Assembly (NCBI GenBank): GCA_018105865.1
Contig: CM030865.1
Coordinates: forward strand, 11,861,113 to 11,925,112
Reading direction: 5' to 3'
Source of the DNA: Metaphire vulgaris
Taxonomy: Eukaryota; Annelida; Clitellata; Crassiclitellata; Megascolecidae
DNA length: 64,000 bases
A program made the translations under genes and the position numbers. Positions 1 to 12,965 of this stretch are shown here, in pieces; position 1 is the first letter of the stretch; each line of letters begins with the position of its first letter. The notes beneath the pieces are model-generated. The model had not been told where the DNA came from. It worked only from the letters and a program-made list of their open reading frames with translations, and searched no databases.

Positions 1-20
1 TGGGGGTGGGGGCTTCGCCT

Positions 21-137
21 CAGTGGCAGCTCCACCGGGGGCAGGGGGCCCGTGTCCCCTATTGAGAGCCTGGCCCCCAGTTGGGACCCAATACTTAATG
101 CCTTTAAACAACAAATGGTTGGCCCCCCATGATTAGG
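21..137. mobile_element. Partial hAT-type MITE (CAGTGGCGGCTCC family)
   Basis: Left half only: CAGTGGCAGCTCC, the G-rich block and AACAAATGGTTGGCC are present; the right terminus is missing. Confidence 0.6.
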
Positions 138-348
138 TCTGGGTCTGGAAAAACTGTCCATCCTTTACCCCTCATCTATGACGCTGGGATCGACAGGGTT
201 GGACGCATGCATTCTGGTTGGATGGTGCCATTTCTGGTCCTTTCCCCACTCTACCCCACTCCAGATCTTTTGCATTTTAACGTACAAGTGAAACCTCTCA
301 AGCGTTTGTTTATTGCTTGCAATGTTCGTCTCAAGAATCACCCTGATT

Positions 349-524
349 CAGTGGCGTAGTCAAGGGGAGGGTTGGGGTTAACCCCCCCCATTGGCTACCT
401 GGCTATAGAATGTAACGGTTTAAGAGGTGACGACCCTTTTTTGCTTGTCAAGATTTTTCCGAAGTTGGTCACGGTCAAACCCAAAAGCCAAACACCACTT
501 CTGGAAATCCTGGATACGCCACTG
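349..524. mobile_element. hAT-type MITE (CAGTGGCGTAG / CTACGCCACTG family)
   Basis: 176 bases; ends CAGTGGCGTAGTCA and GGATACGCCACTG; exact 8-bp duplication CCCTGATT. Confidence 0.85.
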
Positions 525-611
525 CCCTGATTCCACAAATTAAGATAGAAATTCTCGTCAAATTTGACACCCCTACTTTTAACATCAACGGGGTTTCATC
601 TCCTGAACGAG

Positions 612-819
612 CAGTGGTGGCTCCAGGATTCGGCAAGTGGGGGGGGGGGAAGGAAACTTCTAGCATGGAGGCCAACAATTTTTCATAAACTTGGACTAGT
701 CTAGTTGCTTAGAATGAGTACACTAAAATAAGGGGAGCCACTTGGGGAGCCCAGGCATTTAATAGGGGCATGGGCTCCAATAGGGGGCACGGGTCCCCCT
801 CCCTGTGTAGCCGCCTCTG
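612..819. mobile_element. hAT-type MITE (CAGTGGCGGCTCC family)
   Basis: Reverse-oriented copy (left end CAGTGGTGGCTCC, right end AGCCGCCTCTG) with diverged flanks TGAACGAG and TGCACGTG (6 of 8). Confidence 0.65.
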
Positions 820-1855
820 TGCACGTGACCAGAATCTGGCAAGAAATTTGTTTAAAATAAACTTGTTTGAAAAGACAAGACACAATAACAATTTCTGAAA
901 CAATCAATATACAAATATCAAATGTTACACCTGCAATGTCTTGAGAATGCTTCAAATTGTTACGTCCAACAGACAAGAGCATTTCACATAAATTATCAAA
1001 AACAAAAGCGAAATAGATGAATCATATTTTATTATAGTTCATATGTTAACTTTGTACAATTATTAGGCAGACATTCTAAGCCAAAATCACAGCATAAAGC
1101 ATCATATCCTCATACATATTTACTGTCAATTTTCAAATACTGTAATGTTATTCAATGGAGGGCTTTAATAAGCTGACCTCACATCTAAAACGTTAAATGT
1201 CACATAGCAGTCGTTAAGCAAAAACCAACCATTGAAATGACTGGAAAAGTAATTGAACATGAACAATTAAATAGCATATGATAATTTCCAGATTTACAGT
1301 AGTACTAGCAATAACAATGCTGTTAATAAGGTTACAAAAAGCATTTGGTTACATATGAACATGGGTTTAAAAAGCACAGTTTCAGTTTTGATAAACGCAC
1401 GCACGCACACAAACACATGTTTAACTTCTATTAATACTACTACTGTTGAAACTTAAGATTGACAGACATCACTGCTGAACCCATAATTTTAAAGTTTTAC
1501 TATCTTAATAAATATTCAACAGGCAACAAGAATATTAATTAAGTTTCACGAATAGCAATTTTGTTGAAGACGAGTAAAAACAAAGAAACACTAAAAGTAA
1601 ACAAAGCGTCACAGCCAATTATATCAACGGAAATTCCTGATATCACAAGTCGTCACAAAACTACAATTGGTTCGGAGAATCTAGAGCATGCTCAGAATTA
1701 ATTAGATTCACATTAAAATCTACATAAAAGACAAAAACAAAGTAGACGCTAACATTCAACATAAGAGAGAATTTTTCCGTAAGCTGCTAGATGTTTACTG
1801 TAACATTATGGAACCTACAGATTCTAATACAGATTCTGATATCACTACATTTAGG

Positions 1856-2100
1856 CATTGGAGGGGGCCACTAGGTGAGGGGTCAGGCACTCAATAGTGA
1901 CCCTCCCGGTGGAGCCGGTCTACAGATTCTAAAACAGATTCTGATTAACCCATTGCATAGCCAAAACTTGAAATGCCAAAAACAAAATACTTTTAATGAG
2001 TTTCCATGAGTTTCCATGCATTTTTTAAATTTTTTTGATGTGCCTTTTTGAAAGTTGGTTAGGGTCAAAAAAACCCCCCTTCTGCCTGGCTACGCCACTG
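1856..2100. mobile_element. hAT-type MITE (CTACGCCACTG family)
   Basis: Right end CTGGCTACGCCACTG; flanks CATTTAGG and CATTCAGG match at 7 of 8. The left half resembles the CAGTGGCGGCTCC family, so the copy may be chimeric. Confidence 0.65.
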
Positions 2101-2371
2101 CATTCAGGTGTTTCAAAAGTCACATCACATTTAAAAGAAATATGATATTAAGTACAGCACAATTACAAGCTAACAAAAACGTGAAAAGCCAACAGAATTC
2201 TGAGCACCAAGATGTATGATAGGAAAGCCCGTTTTTTGAATGCCAACAGTTTAACAGGCAGTCGTTAACATTACCATAACCCTGCACAATGTGAATGGCG
2301 TATACAAAAATATCACAATCACAATCAATACTTGAATCTTAAGGAATTCTGGCCAACGGTTCTCTGCTGCT

Positions 2372-5300
2372 TCATTGCGCCGCACTGGTTCCTCGATCAA
2401 GCAACGGGTCATCATCATCATCACCATCACCTGGCAAAGCGCCGCCTGAAAGTTCGTTCTGAAAGTCAAATAAGAAACCACGCTAGGAACTGTTTCATTG
2501 ACTTCAGCAGTTAATAATCACTGAACACACACACACCTGATAAATACATGACTTGAGATGTGTCATCTCTCCGAGTGGCACATCTTGTTTAAACACATGT
2601 TATTATGAGTGTAGCCATGGAGGCCCAGCCCTTCTCCCCCACCCCCATTTGGGCAGGGACCAATTATGGATTTGTGCAAAAACTGCTGATAAATTATTTT
2701 TTGAGAGGGGGTGGGTAGTATGAATGAATTGAGAACTAGTGAGAGTAGTGATTGACCAGATGGATCTTTCTTCACTTTGCTTATCAAGACTATTCACACA
2801 TGAAAATGGGGATGTGTTCCCCCCCATTCCGAAATCCTGGCTACACCACCACTGGCCATGAGCATTGGATGCTATGCATCCATGCAGGAACCACTGTACT
2901 ACATTACAATGGCCGTCCTCTGAAAACATACATAATATTGTAAACACAGATTAATTATAGATACATCGCCAAAGTCTTCTAAGTAGAAATTCAAAATAAA
3001 TCCAAAGATCAAGGAAAGAATCCGCGGACATCTAAACCCCCAATGGTCACTTACATCTCTTACTTTTGAGACATCGTCGACGTAATGATATTTGTTTTCC
3101 TTGTAGAACTTTCCTTTTTCCAGTACGTAGAAGGTAATCAGGTCGCATACAACAGTAGCCTAAGAGAACAGGTTACTGCAAATTTATATCAGGTCAAGAC
3201 AATTTCATTTGAAAACAATAGAGCTGATATGTAGTCGACACTCCATGTGTGTGTGTGTGTGTGCGATTATCTCTCTGTTGCTAGATCGGCATAAATTCAG
3301 TCCAATGTCTGGTACATAACTTAATACCTTTTGCATAAAGAACCTCTCTCATTTATTTATTTATTGACAGTTTATATAGCACAGTAGAACAAGGCTACTA
3401 AGTACCAACAACAAGAGCGTTTAACACAGTTCACATCCTATATTAAATAAGTATGTCTTCAGATTTCTAATGAATATCCCAGAATATATTAGAATATATT
3501 AATACCACTTGAAGATGAAATGCATATTTCTAAGCGCAGAATAGGCAAAATATGCATGGACCATTATCAGCTAACTATGGGAATAGCACATTAATAAGCA
3601 GGCCACAATATATTATAACACATGTGTTTTATTCATAAGGAAAATGCACAATGAAATAATTCTGCGACAAAACTTAACATCGTACATACAGGGTGGCGCG
3701 AAAAAAACCCGGACTAGTCACATTTACGTTTGCATTTAATAGAGTCTGTTTTTTTTTGGCGCCACCCTGTATATTCAAGAAAAATTGCATTGACTTAATA
3801 ATTTCATCGATAACAAAACCACCATCAAACTTAAAGTTGACTTCTTCAGAACATGGACAATAAAAGCTTAAAAATAACAACACACGAATATATCGGTTGG
3901 AGAAACACTCACGATCGCCAGAAGACCAATTCCGCTACCGATGTTCAGAAGTAGAGGAATCACGCTGAATTTACCCGCCTTTCCAGTGACGCGAATGACA
4001 AAACGAATGCCGTACGCTTTGTACAGATCTCGTGACCCGGATCCAGAGCGGTCATAGTAGTTTGCATATCTGCAGACATAATCCAAAAATTTCTGGAGAA
4101 AAATCAGCAAAATTAGCAAGCGATGACAAAAAAATCACAAAATTCACTAAACCAAAAACTCACAATAGATGTCCTAAATACCAATGACACCGATGTGATG
4201 CCTGACCTGACCTTTCCGGCTTGACCTGGCCTTATACAGCCATCGGCTGATGCCCTAGACATTATGGCAGCGGCGCCATAGAAGTCTATTGATTGATCAA
4301 TTGATTGATCGCCTGTCACAAATATCACAGCTCTTAAAATCAATTGATTAATCAACTGATTGCCATTATCAAGTCTCATCACTGTTCAATAACACCACAT
4401 CCACTATTTTATAATCCTACAATAATAATGAATCAAAGTCCCTCTGTTGATTTCATCCAAACTATTAAAAAGAATGGAACTAGTGCTTTGCATTGCTATG
4501 CGAAGGTCAAGGCCAGATTTGAATCCACTAACCAATCAGAGGGCAGAAAACTTACCACTGCACTGCTAGATAATTCACTCCAAAGTGCTATCCCAAGTAA
4601 AGTCAGCAAAACCCTGCTAAGCAATCATACTTACTAACAGTGGCGGCTCCAGAATATGGCAAGTTGGGGGCCGTTGGGGTGGCAACTTCTAAGCATGGGG
4701 GACCGACCATTTGTTGATTGGTATGCAGTAGTGAGTATAGGGTCCCAACAGTGGGCCACTGAGGGCCAGGCATTCAATAGGGGACACAGGGGGACCCCAA
4801 GTGTTACCGCCACTGCTGACTAGCTGCTACAAACAGCACCTACACTGTATAGCAGACTTTTTTCATAGCAGAGTAAGGAACCTTGATTAAAGGACTTGTA
4901 ATTCTTCCATGACATGATTCAGATTTTTCTCAAACAGAATTTAGCACATTTTTCTGATTTTAACAAAATTGAGTTATTAAGGACTTGTCATTCTTCTATA
5001 ATAACCATGATTCAGCTAGAATAATTATCACAAACACTTAATTTAGCAGCATTTTTCTGATTCCATGATAAATCCTCTGTCAAATTCTTCTCCTCCTCCT
5101 TCTCCTTCTTCTTCTCCTTTTTCTTCTTCTTCCTCCTCCTCCTCCTCCTCTTCTTCTTCTTCTTCAGACGAATGAAATAAAAAGCTGAAAAGCCAAAGTC
5201 TTGACTGCTATTTTCGCCAAGAAAAAACTAAACAGGCCAAACTGTTCTTGAACCTGAAATTTGTGCCTTTGGCTATTTTCGCATTGACATCATCGAGTCG

Positions 5301-7289
5301 ACTGAACGAGTACTTTGGAGTACAACTGTCGATGCTGTAATCGAGATTGCAGTTCCAGTCGATGTTAATTCCGATAACACCACCCTAGATACATAAAATA
5401 AAGACCATGGAATAATCAACATAGAATACCGCCACAGTGAAAGAAATGGAAAAACTGCCCGTGAAAAATTTCCTAATACCTCATCCTTAAGTTGTACTCA
5501 TTAACCCTTATAGGATTTCAAATCTTCAAATATTATCAAAACTATAAATGCAATATTAACTTAACTACTGCAATGACACTATCACACTTTTCTCAAGACC
5601 ATGCAATTTGAATTCCCCTAAGAGTGACACTAAATAAACATGACTGTATCATAATCTTACTTCTATTATTTGGGGAATAAATTTTATAAAATTTTATTGC
5701 CATAAATTCAGAAAGCCTATAAAACTTGTATACTCCAATAAATAAGCATAACTTACAATACTGAATAAAAAACGAAAACATTATAATGACCTCAACAAAT
5801 TTCTAACTCCACAAAACCTCTGAATACAAAACAAACCAAAATTGGTCCCCATAAATCAACAAAAACAAAGCACGTTAGCAAAAACAAGATTGAAAAGTTT
5901 GTGATACCAAAACAACGATGTCTTTGTAGCTTGTTTTCGTCAGGTTGACAATTGTGCCAAGACGAAAGATCGGACAGAATCGGTCGACCGGGTCCGTCTC
6001 ATTGTATTTGCACGTCTGAAGATACAGTCGAGTCTCTCTCCTGAGGATGTTACGGCTGCAAATAGCCATTCACAGCACAACAGAACTAAAAATAATTCAT
6101 TAATGGTTACTCTTAATGTCATTATTGCAACTGCTTTCATTATTATTATTATAATTATTATCATAATCATTATTATCATAATTATTATTATTGGTTATAG
6201 TGGTAGCAGTAGCAGTAGTAGACATACTAGCATTAGTAGGAGCAGTAGTAGTAGCAGCAGCAGTAGCATTAGTAGTAGCAGTAGCAGTGGAGGCTCCACA
6301 TGGGGGATCAGGGGGCCTGTGAACCCTATTGAATGCCTGCTCCCCCACCATGTTGAGACACTATTACTTACTAAATATTACATACCTATCAACAAATGGT
6401 TGGCCCCCATGCTTAGCAGTTGCCACCCCAACGGCCTCCCCACATGCCAAATCCTGGAGCCACCACTGAGCAGCAGCAGCAGCAGTAGTAGTAGTGGTAG
6501 TAGTAGCAGCATTAGTAGGAGCAGTAGTAGAAGCAGTAATAGTAATTTCTTGTTTACCTTTTTGCCTTGAATTTAGGGAATTCTATGTTGTTTTTGATGA
6601 GAACCGTGAAGTCTTCTGTGCCATGTATAAGTGCCTGATTCTTTCTAGACAAAAAATAACACCTGCTGTTAAAACCTAAAAAATCAATTTTATTTTTGCA
6701 GAAATTCTCAAAATGTCTTTAGGCAACCATCAAGCTGATGCTGCTGATGCTGCTAATGGTAATGATGACATCAAAAGATTATAAATTTATAACCTTTGAT
6801 AAGCTGAGAAGAAAAAAACAATGACAAACCAATATCACGTGAAGGAACCAAATACGTTTGGAATTGAAAGAGTTAACATGTGGGAGTAAGAAGCAAGGCA
6901 CAATTATATGGAGACAACCCATTCCAATGAGAGGGTCCAGTTACTCTGAATAAACAAAGATCTTAGTAACTAACACGGGCATACGATCGTCCTCCACTGG
7001 ACACCAGCCATGGATCTCGCAGACCTTAATGGAGGAATTCTGAGCAGAAGAGACGCAAAGTCCTGTCTCAACTCCTAACAGCAACACGGCAAAGACGATA
7101 CATTAGCAAAGAAACAAACTTACAAGAAAAACAACAAGAAGCCTGCTAACTGTTTATATGGGCAGACTACTTGGTGTGCCATCGGCTGATGTCCTGGGCA
7201 TTATGAGAGTGGCGTTATAGAAGTTGATTGATGAATTGATTGATTGATTGATTGATTGACCATGGGTTGATTGAATGATGATGATGATG

Positions 7290-7334
<45 letters not shown>

Positions 7335-7422
7335 CAGGTCTGGTGGCATTAACTAAGCTAATAGGGCCTACGTCAAAGCGCTTTACAAAATGATATGTTA
7401 AACAAGGGAATGTTTTGGAACC

Positions 7423-7454
<32 letters not shown>

Positions 7455-7758
7455 TAAAATCACAACATGTTAATCTCAGAATGAAATTCTTCTGACCGTT
7501 TCCATTGGCGACCGGTCGGCCTACTTTACAATCTGAATCATTACGACAGGAACTATACTGGGGGTCCTGAAAATAAAGTTCATTAAACAAATTAACCACA
7601 CACAAAGTACATGCATACAATTGTACATGCTGCATAGCACACGGCAAATCTATAGGCTATGAATGCTATGAATAGTGATAGGAGAAGATGGCTGGCCTGT
7701 TAAAAGTGCATAAGATGTGGTCCAGATGCACTACTACTGCTGCTGTTGCTGCTAACAG

Positions 7759-7793
<35 letters not shown>

Positions 7794-7937
7794 GCTACTA
7801 CTACTACTACACTCTACTACTACTACTACTCTACTACTACTGCTACTACTGCTACTATTACTACTACTACTGCTACTACTACTACTGCTACTGCCACTCA
7901 CTACTACTACTCACTACTACTGTCACTGCTACTGCTG

Positions 7938-7968
<31 letters not shown>

Positions 7969-7970
7969 TG

Positions 7971-8008
<38 letters not shown>

Positions 8009-8960
8009 CACACTACTACTACTACTAGTATTACAACTACCACTGCTACTACTACTACCGATACTACTACTGAGGGTACTAAACTGAACAGCAATTAAAA
8101 TGTCTGCCAACATTTAAAGCTGGAACAAATATAGAACAAACTAATTGAATTTCTAGTCTGGAAAAGAGAATTTTCATTTACCTCCGGACATGCGTACTGG
8201 CTTTGATTTGGAGTGACAATGACATTTGTCATCACAAAAAATGCATCATTTTCCTAGAAAAAATTAAATTGAAAGTACAAAGCTGACAATTTCACTGAGA
8301 ATATATAAATGCTGCTAAATTCATTTTAAAGGCTAAACTTAACTGCATGGGTTTGTCTGCAGCTGAATACAATTGGTGAATTAACCCTCTGGTGCTTTTA
8401 GGCTGATATTTCGGCTTCATAACATATTGGTTATATGGGATTGCCATGGTGAAAGGGCTAAGTCATAGGCTAGCTCCCAATTTCTCACCTTTCCATACAA
8501 ATTTTGACACTCTTTTGAGATATAAATCTGCCTCAGAATTACCATGTTTTCCAGAACCTCTTCTCCAGAAATTTATGCATTTTAAAATTTAAATCTATTT
8601 TATAATTTTATGGTTTATCAAGATTTAACAACTTTATATAAAAGTGCATAAATAATTAATCTGCATTTAATTAAAGTTTAACTCTTTTGCTTCCTGTGAG
8701 TGTATGGTGCCAATGGTATATATGATGATGGTGCCTATCAAGTATCAACACTGCATTTAAGAGGTTTAAACCACAACAAGATATAATGACAGCAGTTTAA
8801 ATAAACTATGGGATGAGTTCCAGAACTTCTTTTATCGACATAAAAAATACTGGCAAAATTCAGTATAACTGACACATAGCATATTGAATAACAAATTAAA
8901 AAGTAATATAATAGTATACAGGGAGAAAACAACAAAAAGTTATAATAGTAATAGTAGTAA

Positions 8961-9047
<87 letters not shown>

Positions 9048-12000
9048 CAGTAGTAAACATCAACAAGAGCAAACACCAGTATTATTGAAAAGGATAACAA
9101 GACTTGGGATAAGAAACCTGAGGTGGAATGACATAATCAGCAACATCCCAAATGCGGAAATCCAACCCGCCCGGTCCAGTAATGTTCAGCGCAGTGTAGT
9201 TGGTCGACCCAATGCCCTTCACTTTTGTAGTAGTTCCACTCACGACGGCATCAAATTCCTGATAACCCTTCTGGAAAACGATGACGTACCTTAAATCAGG
9301 ACAAACAATTTCAAAATCATTTCATCAACAAGACGCGGGGTAATCTAATAAAATATTAAACTTCTATAGCGCCACTTCATAATGCACAGGAGCATCAACC
9401 GATGGTTCACCAAATCAATATCATTTCAAGATCCAATTAAAATCCAGGGAATCTGGCCGGACAAATGGGTGACATGTCTATGGTGGATAAGCCAGGTCAA
9501 AAAGATGGGTTTTTTAACCTGGTTCTAAAAATCTGCAATGAATTTGCAAGCGGACCGACTACACGCCATTTAAATATCGTTAAAAAAATACTTTGTATAG
9601 CCTAATATAAAATTTCAAATACTAGAATTGCTACACAGAAATGGAAGAGCAACACAGTGGTCTTTGAAACAGACAAGATTCTACTAAACCACTTAAAACC
9701 AATCATCATCATCACCACCACCACCATAAAATGATTGTTGGACAGTAAGAAGAGCATAAGGGCAAGACTATTGAAGGCAAAATTTCAACAAATTTATACA
9801 GTGTTAAATTTCAGCTCCTGGTTTTACTGTAGAGACTCAATATTGGATCCTGGATCAGTTACAGTACTAAACAGCAGGCATTATTCACATCCTCTGTAAT
9901 GCACCCTTGACATTGAATAATATGGCTCATGACAAATTTTCAGTTTAACCCTTTGCTCCCTGTGTTGCTATTGATCATTATGCTGCTATGTCAGCTATGA
10001 TGCTGCACGGCATTATTACGATGGTAAAGGAGTTAATAATTGCAATGAATGCTTTTTAACTCTTTATATTCATGTACAAAGTGATCAAAAGAGAAGCATT
10101 AGTGCAGGGGTGTCAAAACCTTGGCCCGCGGGCTGATTTTATTTGGCCCGCGAAAATATAAACGTTTAAAATTTAAAAAAAAATTTATGTGTGAAATTGG
10201 CTTGATGTAAAATCTTGTTTGGCTTGAGAAATTGGTTTCATGCAGAATATTTTTGGATTTTAAAAATTGCTTTGACGTAGAGTCGTACATCCTGTGGTTT
10301 TAAGGCGTGACAAATAAATGGAAGACCGTAAATTCTTTGGGGGGTTTTGAGTTTCGTTGGTGATGTTGACTGAACCATAATATTGACGCACTACATCAAC
10401 AGCGGGAGATTACTACAGTTGCATAGACAACAAAAATATGAAATCGATTCCCTGTTTGACATTAGTCTATGGAAGGACTATTGCTACAGTAGACTATACA
10501 GTAGATATGCAAAAATTCAGAGGAGTTTGAAACGAATTAAAACCACATTTTCTTGTGTCCCCATCTTTAATGCGTCAAATCATTCCGATATTGTCAATAT
10601 ATTCCATCTCAATTTTATTCTAGAGCGTTCAAAATGCCACAAAATGGTGAGCCTATGGAAGGACTATTTTTACAGCAAGCTATAGATGTGCAACAATTCA
10701 GAGGAGTTTGAAACGAATTAAAACCACATTTTCTTGTGTCCCCATCTTTAATGCGTCAAATCATTCCGGAATTGTCAATATATTCCATCTCAATTTTATT
10801 CTAGAGAGTTTGAAATGCCACAAAATGGTGAGCCTATGGAAGTTCTATATTGCTAAAGCTGGCTATATGCAAAAATTCAGAGGAGTGATGAAAGAAATTA
10901 AAACTACATTTTCATTTGCTTCCGTCTTCATTGTGTCAAATCATTCTAGAATTGTCAATATATTCTGTCACAATTTTATTCTAGGGAGTTTGAAATGCCA
11001 CAAAAAGGGCGAGCATTTCAAACCACATGATAGACAGTCTTTTTAAAAATCTATTCTTCGTCAAATGGTGAAAATATATACGTGTATTTATATTCAATAT
11101 ATGCAGCCATATACTCACCTAGCATACTTGCGTTAGTTAACAAAACCCTCGGTAAATTTGAGAGTAGCTTTGGCTGCAGGTTTAAGACCAAACATTGCTA
11201 AACTAGTGAAAAATAAGCAATGTCACGTCTCATCAGCTTCCCCATCTACATCGGCCATCATCTAACTTTATATGTTTTCAAGTTGATCTTCAGTTCTTGG
11301 CCATTAACAGAGTTTGAAATGTAACTGCTTCTGTTAGTCATGACTAGAATACGGTTTGTCATATATAGTTACAATAGGTTGTAATCAAATCAATGTAAAT
11401 AATGTAATGAGTATATGGCCATTTAATGTTTTCGTCATTTTACTTCAGATTTTTAGATAGCTCAGATTTTGGAATATAATATTGACAAGCATTTATGCAT
11501 TTGGCCTGCGAGGACAAGGAAGACATGCCATTTGGCCCGCCGCCCAAAAAGTCTTGACACCCCTGCATTGGTGTATACATATTCCATAAAATACAGAAAA
11601 TTTATTCACTGTCTTAAACAATAAGCATTAATAAGAATATATAAGCAATGGGAATTTCATATCGAAATGCTCAATATATCTAATATGCTCAATTCTGGCT
11701 ATTACAGCAAAAGAATATTATTAGCAAAGAACCTCACAGCTAATCCCACTGCAATGACAGTCATTAACCATCTTAAACTGCTTCTATAGCGCCTCAAACA
11801 GCTGATACCCTGCCAATAAGCAAAGGGCATGTATCTTTGAAATTGTTCATCTATATTAAAAAACCCAGTTTATTAACAGAAACTCCAGCATCAACCCCTC
11901 AGGGTAATCATTACCATATGCCACCTAGCTGTCTTTCTATAGCGCTTCAAACAGTTCCGCTGCCTATAAGCAATGGAAATTTCAAATCGAAATGTTCAAT

Positions 12001-12082
12001 ATATCTAACAAGCATATATTGCAGGCTTAAGCAAGATTATGGCAATACTAAGATGACAAAATAATAGTAATAAAATAGGCCC

Positions 12083-12128
<46 letters not shown>

Positions 12129-12285
12129 TGATAATTCCTAACCCAACGATGTATCCAATGATGATCAGTTGGCATATTCTGTTGATGGCTCCCACTTTCT
12201 TGTTCGTGATGTGAACAATCTTTGGCGAATCGTATTCGAACAGCGTCCCAACGACCCCCTTACACGTCCATCCGCCCGTCCGCAT
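2372..12285 (-). CDS. P2X purinoceptor (ATP-gated cation channel), complete, 11 exons
   Basis: Trimeric plasma-membrane channel opened by extracellular ATP. Exons in transcript order: 12285-12143, 9289-9118, 8253-8182, 7566-7497, 7074-6975, 6644-6558, 6055-5908, 5384-5254, 4069-3913, 3159-3055, 2458-2372. They sum to 1272 nt, 423 residues plus TGA, and every phase matches. Seen: an N-terminal [15 protein letters not shown] with the family T-x-K site; TM1 about residues 32-52; ATP-contact lysines K70 and K72 (KVKG), the DFTVLIKN segment, N306-F307-R308 and K325 (YKAYGIRF); ten ectodomain cysteines, the vertebrate number; TM2 about 342-371 with NIGSG; and the trafficking motif Y371-x-x-x-K375. 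Start chosen because the ATG gives a typical short cytoplasmic N-terminus. The last exon (Asp-rich, ending in SAAQ) is supported only by a good acceptor and phase. Between exons 10 and 11 the donor at 3054 (GTAAGT) was preferred to an alternative GTAAGA nine bases upstream. Paralogue number cannot be assigned. Confidence 0.95.
3689..3769. mobile_element. mariner-type mini-MITE (CAGGGTGGCGC) in the P2X gene
   Basis: 81 bases; ends CAGGGTGGCGCG and GGCGCCACCCTG; TA on both sides. The core ACTAGTCACATTTA and GTTTGCATTTAAT is shared by all copies. Confidence 0.8.
4638..4815. mobile_element. hAT-type MITE (CAGTGGCGGCTCC family) in P2X intron 8
   Basis: 178 bases between CAGTGGCGGCTCC and TTACCGCCACTG; flanks CTTACTAA and CTGACTAG match at 6 of 8. 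Confidence 0.7.
6285..6468. mobile_element. hAT-type MITE (CAGTGGCGGCTCC family) splitting an (AGC/AGT)n tract
   Basis: 184 bases, ends CAGTGGAGGCTCC and GGAGCCACCACTG, in P2X intron 6. Trinucleotide repeat lies on both sides (6190-6285 and 6469-6542), so the target duplication cannot be told from the repeat. Confidence 0.7.
7764..8064. repeat. (ACT)n-rich trinucleotide tract in P2X intron 3
   Basis: About 300 bases of CTA/ACT units with interruptions. The Thr, Tyr or Leu-rich frames it creates are not genes. Confidence 0.9.
8941..9052. repeat. (AGT)n-(AGC)n tract 66 bases beyond P2X exon 2
   Basis: About 40 trinucleotides; poly-Ser, poly-Cys or poly-Tyr frames are artefacts. Confidence 0.9.
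10105..11565. mobile_element. hAT-type element (CAGGGGTGTCAAA ends), internally deleted, P2X intron 1
   Basis: Ends CAGGGGTGTCAAAACCTTGG and CTTGACACCCCTG with GGCCCGC blocks inside both ends. Flanking 8-bp duplications are CATTAGTG and CATTGGTG (7 of 8). The interior from about 10467 to 11010 is three tandem units of about 181-186 bases, each with CTATGGAAG, CAAATCATTC and CACAAAA landmarks. No transposase frame remains. Confidence 0.8.
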
Positions 12286-12965
12286 CTCTTCTATCTATTT
12301 AATTATTTTAACATTTAATCAAGCAATAATAATTAATAATAAGGAAATCTTGGAGGAATGAAGGAAATATTCCGACACGTGACTTCGGCGCTTCTAGGCT
12401 TATGTTTTGTTATTCATAACAAAACATTTTGAAATTTGTAGCGCTTTTTTATTTGGTTGGCCTATAGAGGCAAAAGAACAAACGACCGACCAGAAAATAT
12501 GCTACTGGATTAGACGCTAAAGAAATTAGCTCAGCCACATAAACTATTCGCAAAGCTCAAGGAAAATATACTGCACAGAGAGTACGTTAGTGAGTAAAAT
12601 CACAGTAATTTAATTCAGCGCTTTGTGTTCTTATTAAATGCTTATTCTTAGATGCACAGCCTCAGTTTGAAATAACCATAGCCAAAAGAATATTTAAAGA
12701 AGGGGCCATCGTGATTGGGACGGAATGAGAATAGTATGAAACAGTGGAGCCCTGAAGATGCTCTCTATGTGATTCTCACACAGGGCAAGCCCTACTGAAC
12801 CACTTTAAGCCTTGTTATATTATATTATATATTATATTATATTATATTATTATATGTTGAATGAACTGCGTTTGTGGGAATGCATTTGTGTTGAAACTAC
12901 TCGACTCATTATATACTACAGTATATAATCATCTAAAGCGGCGCTACATAACTAGAGCATGAAAG
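12286..12965. promoter_or_regulatory. Head-to-head promoter interval between P2X and CTU1
   Basis: The P2X ATG (minus) and the CTU1 ATG (plus) lie 680 bases apart with no coding sequence between them, so both promoters should lie here or in short 5' UTRs. The CTU1 start sits in AAGATGGCGG, which matches the YY1 motif often found over the ATG of housekeeping genes with short 5' UTRs. A TATAT-rich run at about 12815-12855 and a stretch near 12755-12812 resembling a dispersed repeat (shared wording with 59540-59600) occupy the middle. No convincing TATA box can be assigned. Shared regulation is inference. Confidence 0.55.

Noticed and set aside
7746..8113. Poly-Thr, poly-Leu and poly-Ser frames
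   Set aside because: Products of the (ACT)n microsatellite, as are similar frames at 8738-9294, 23189-23819, 29080-29434, 34945-35247, 39935-40397, 43388-43706 and 61392-61983.
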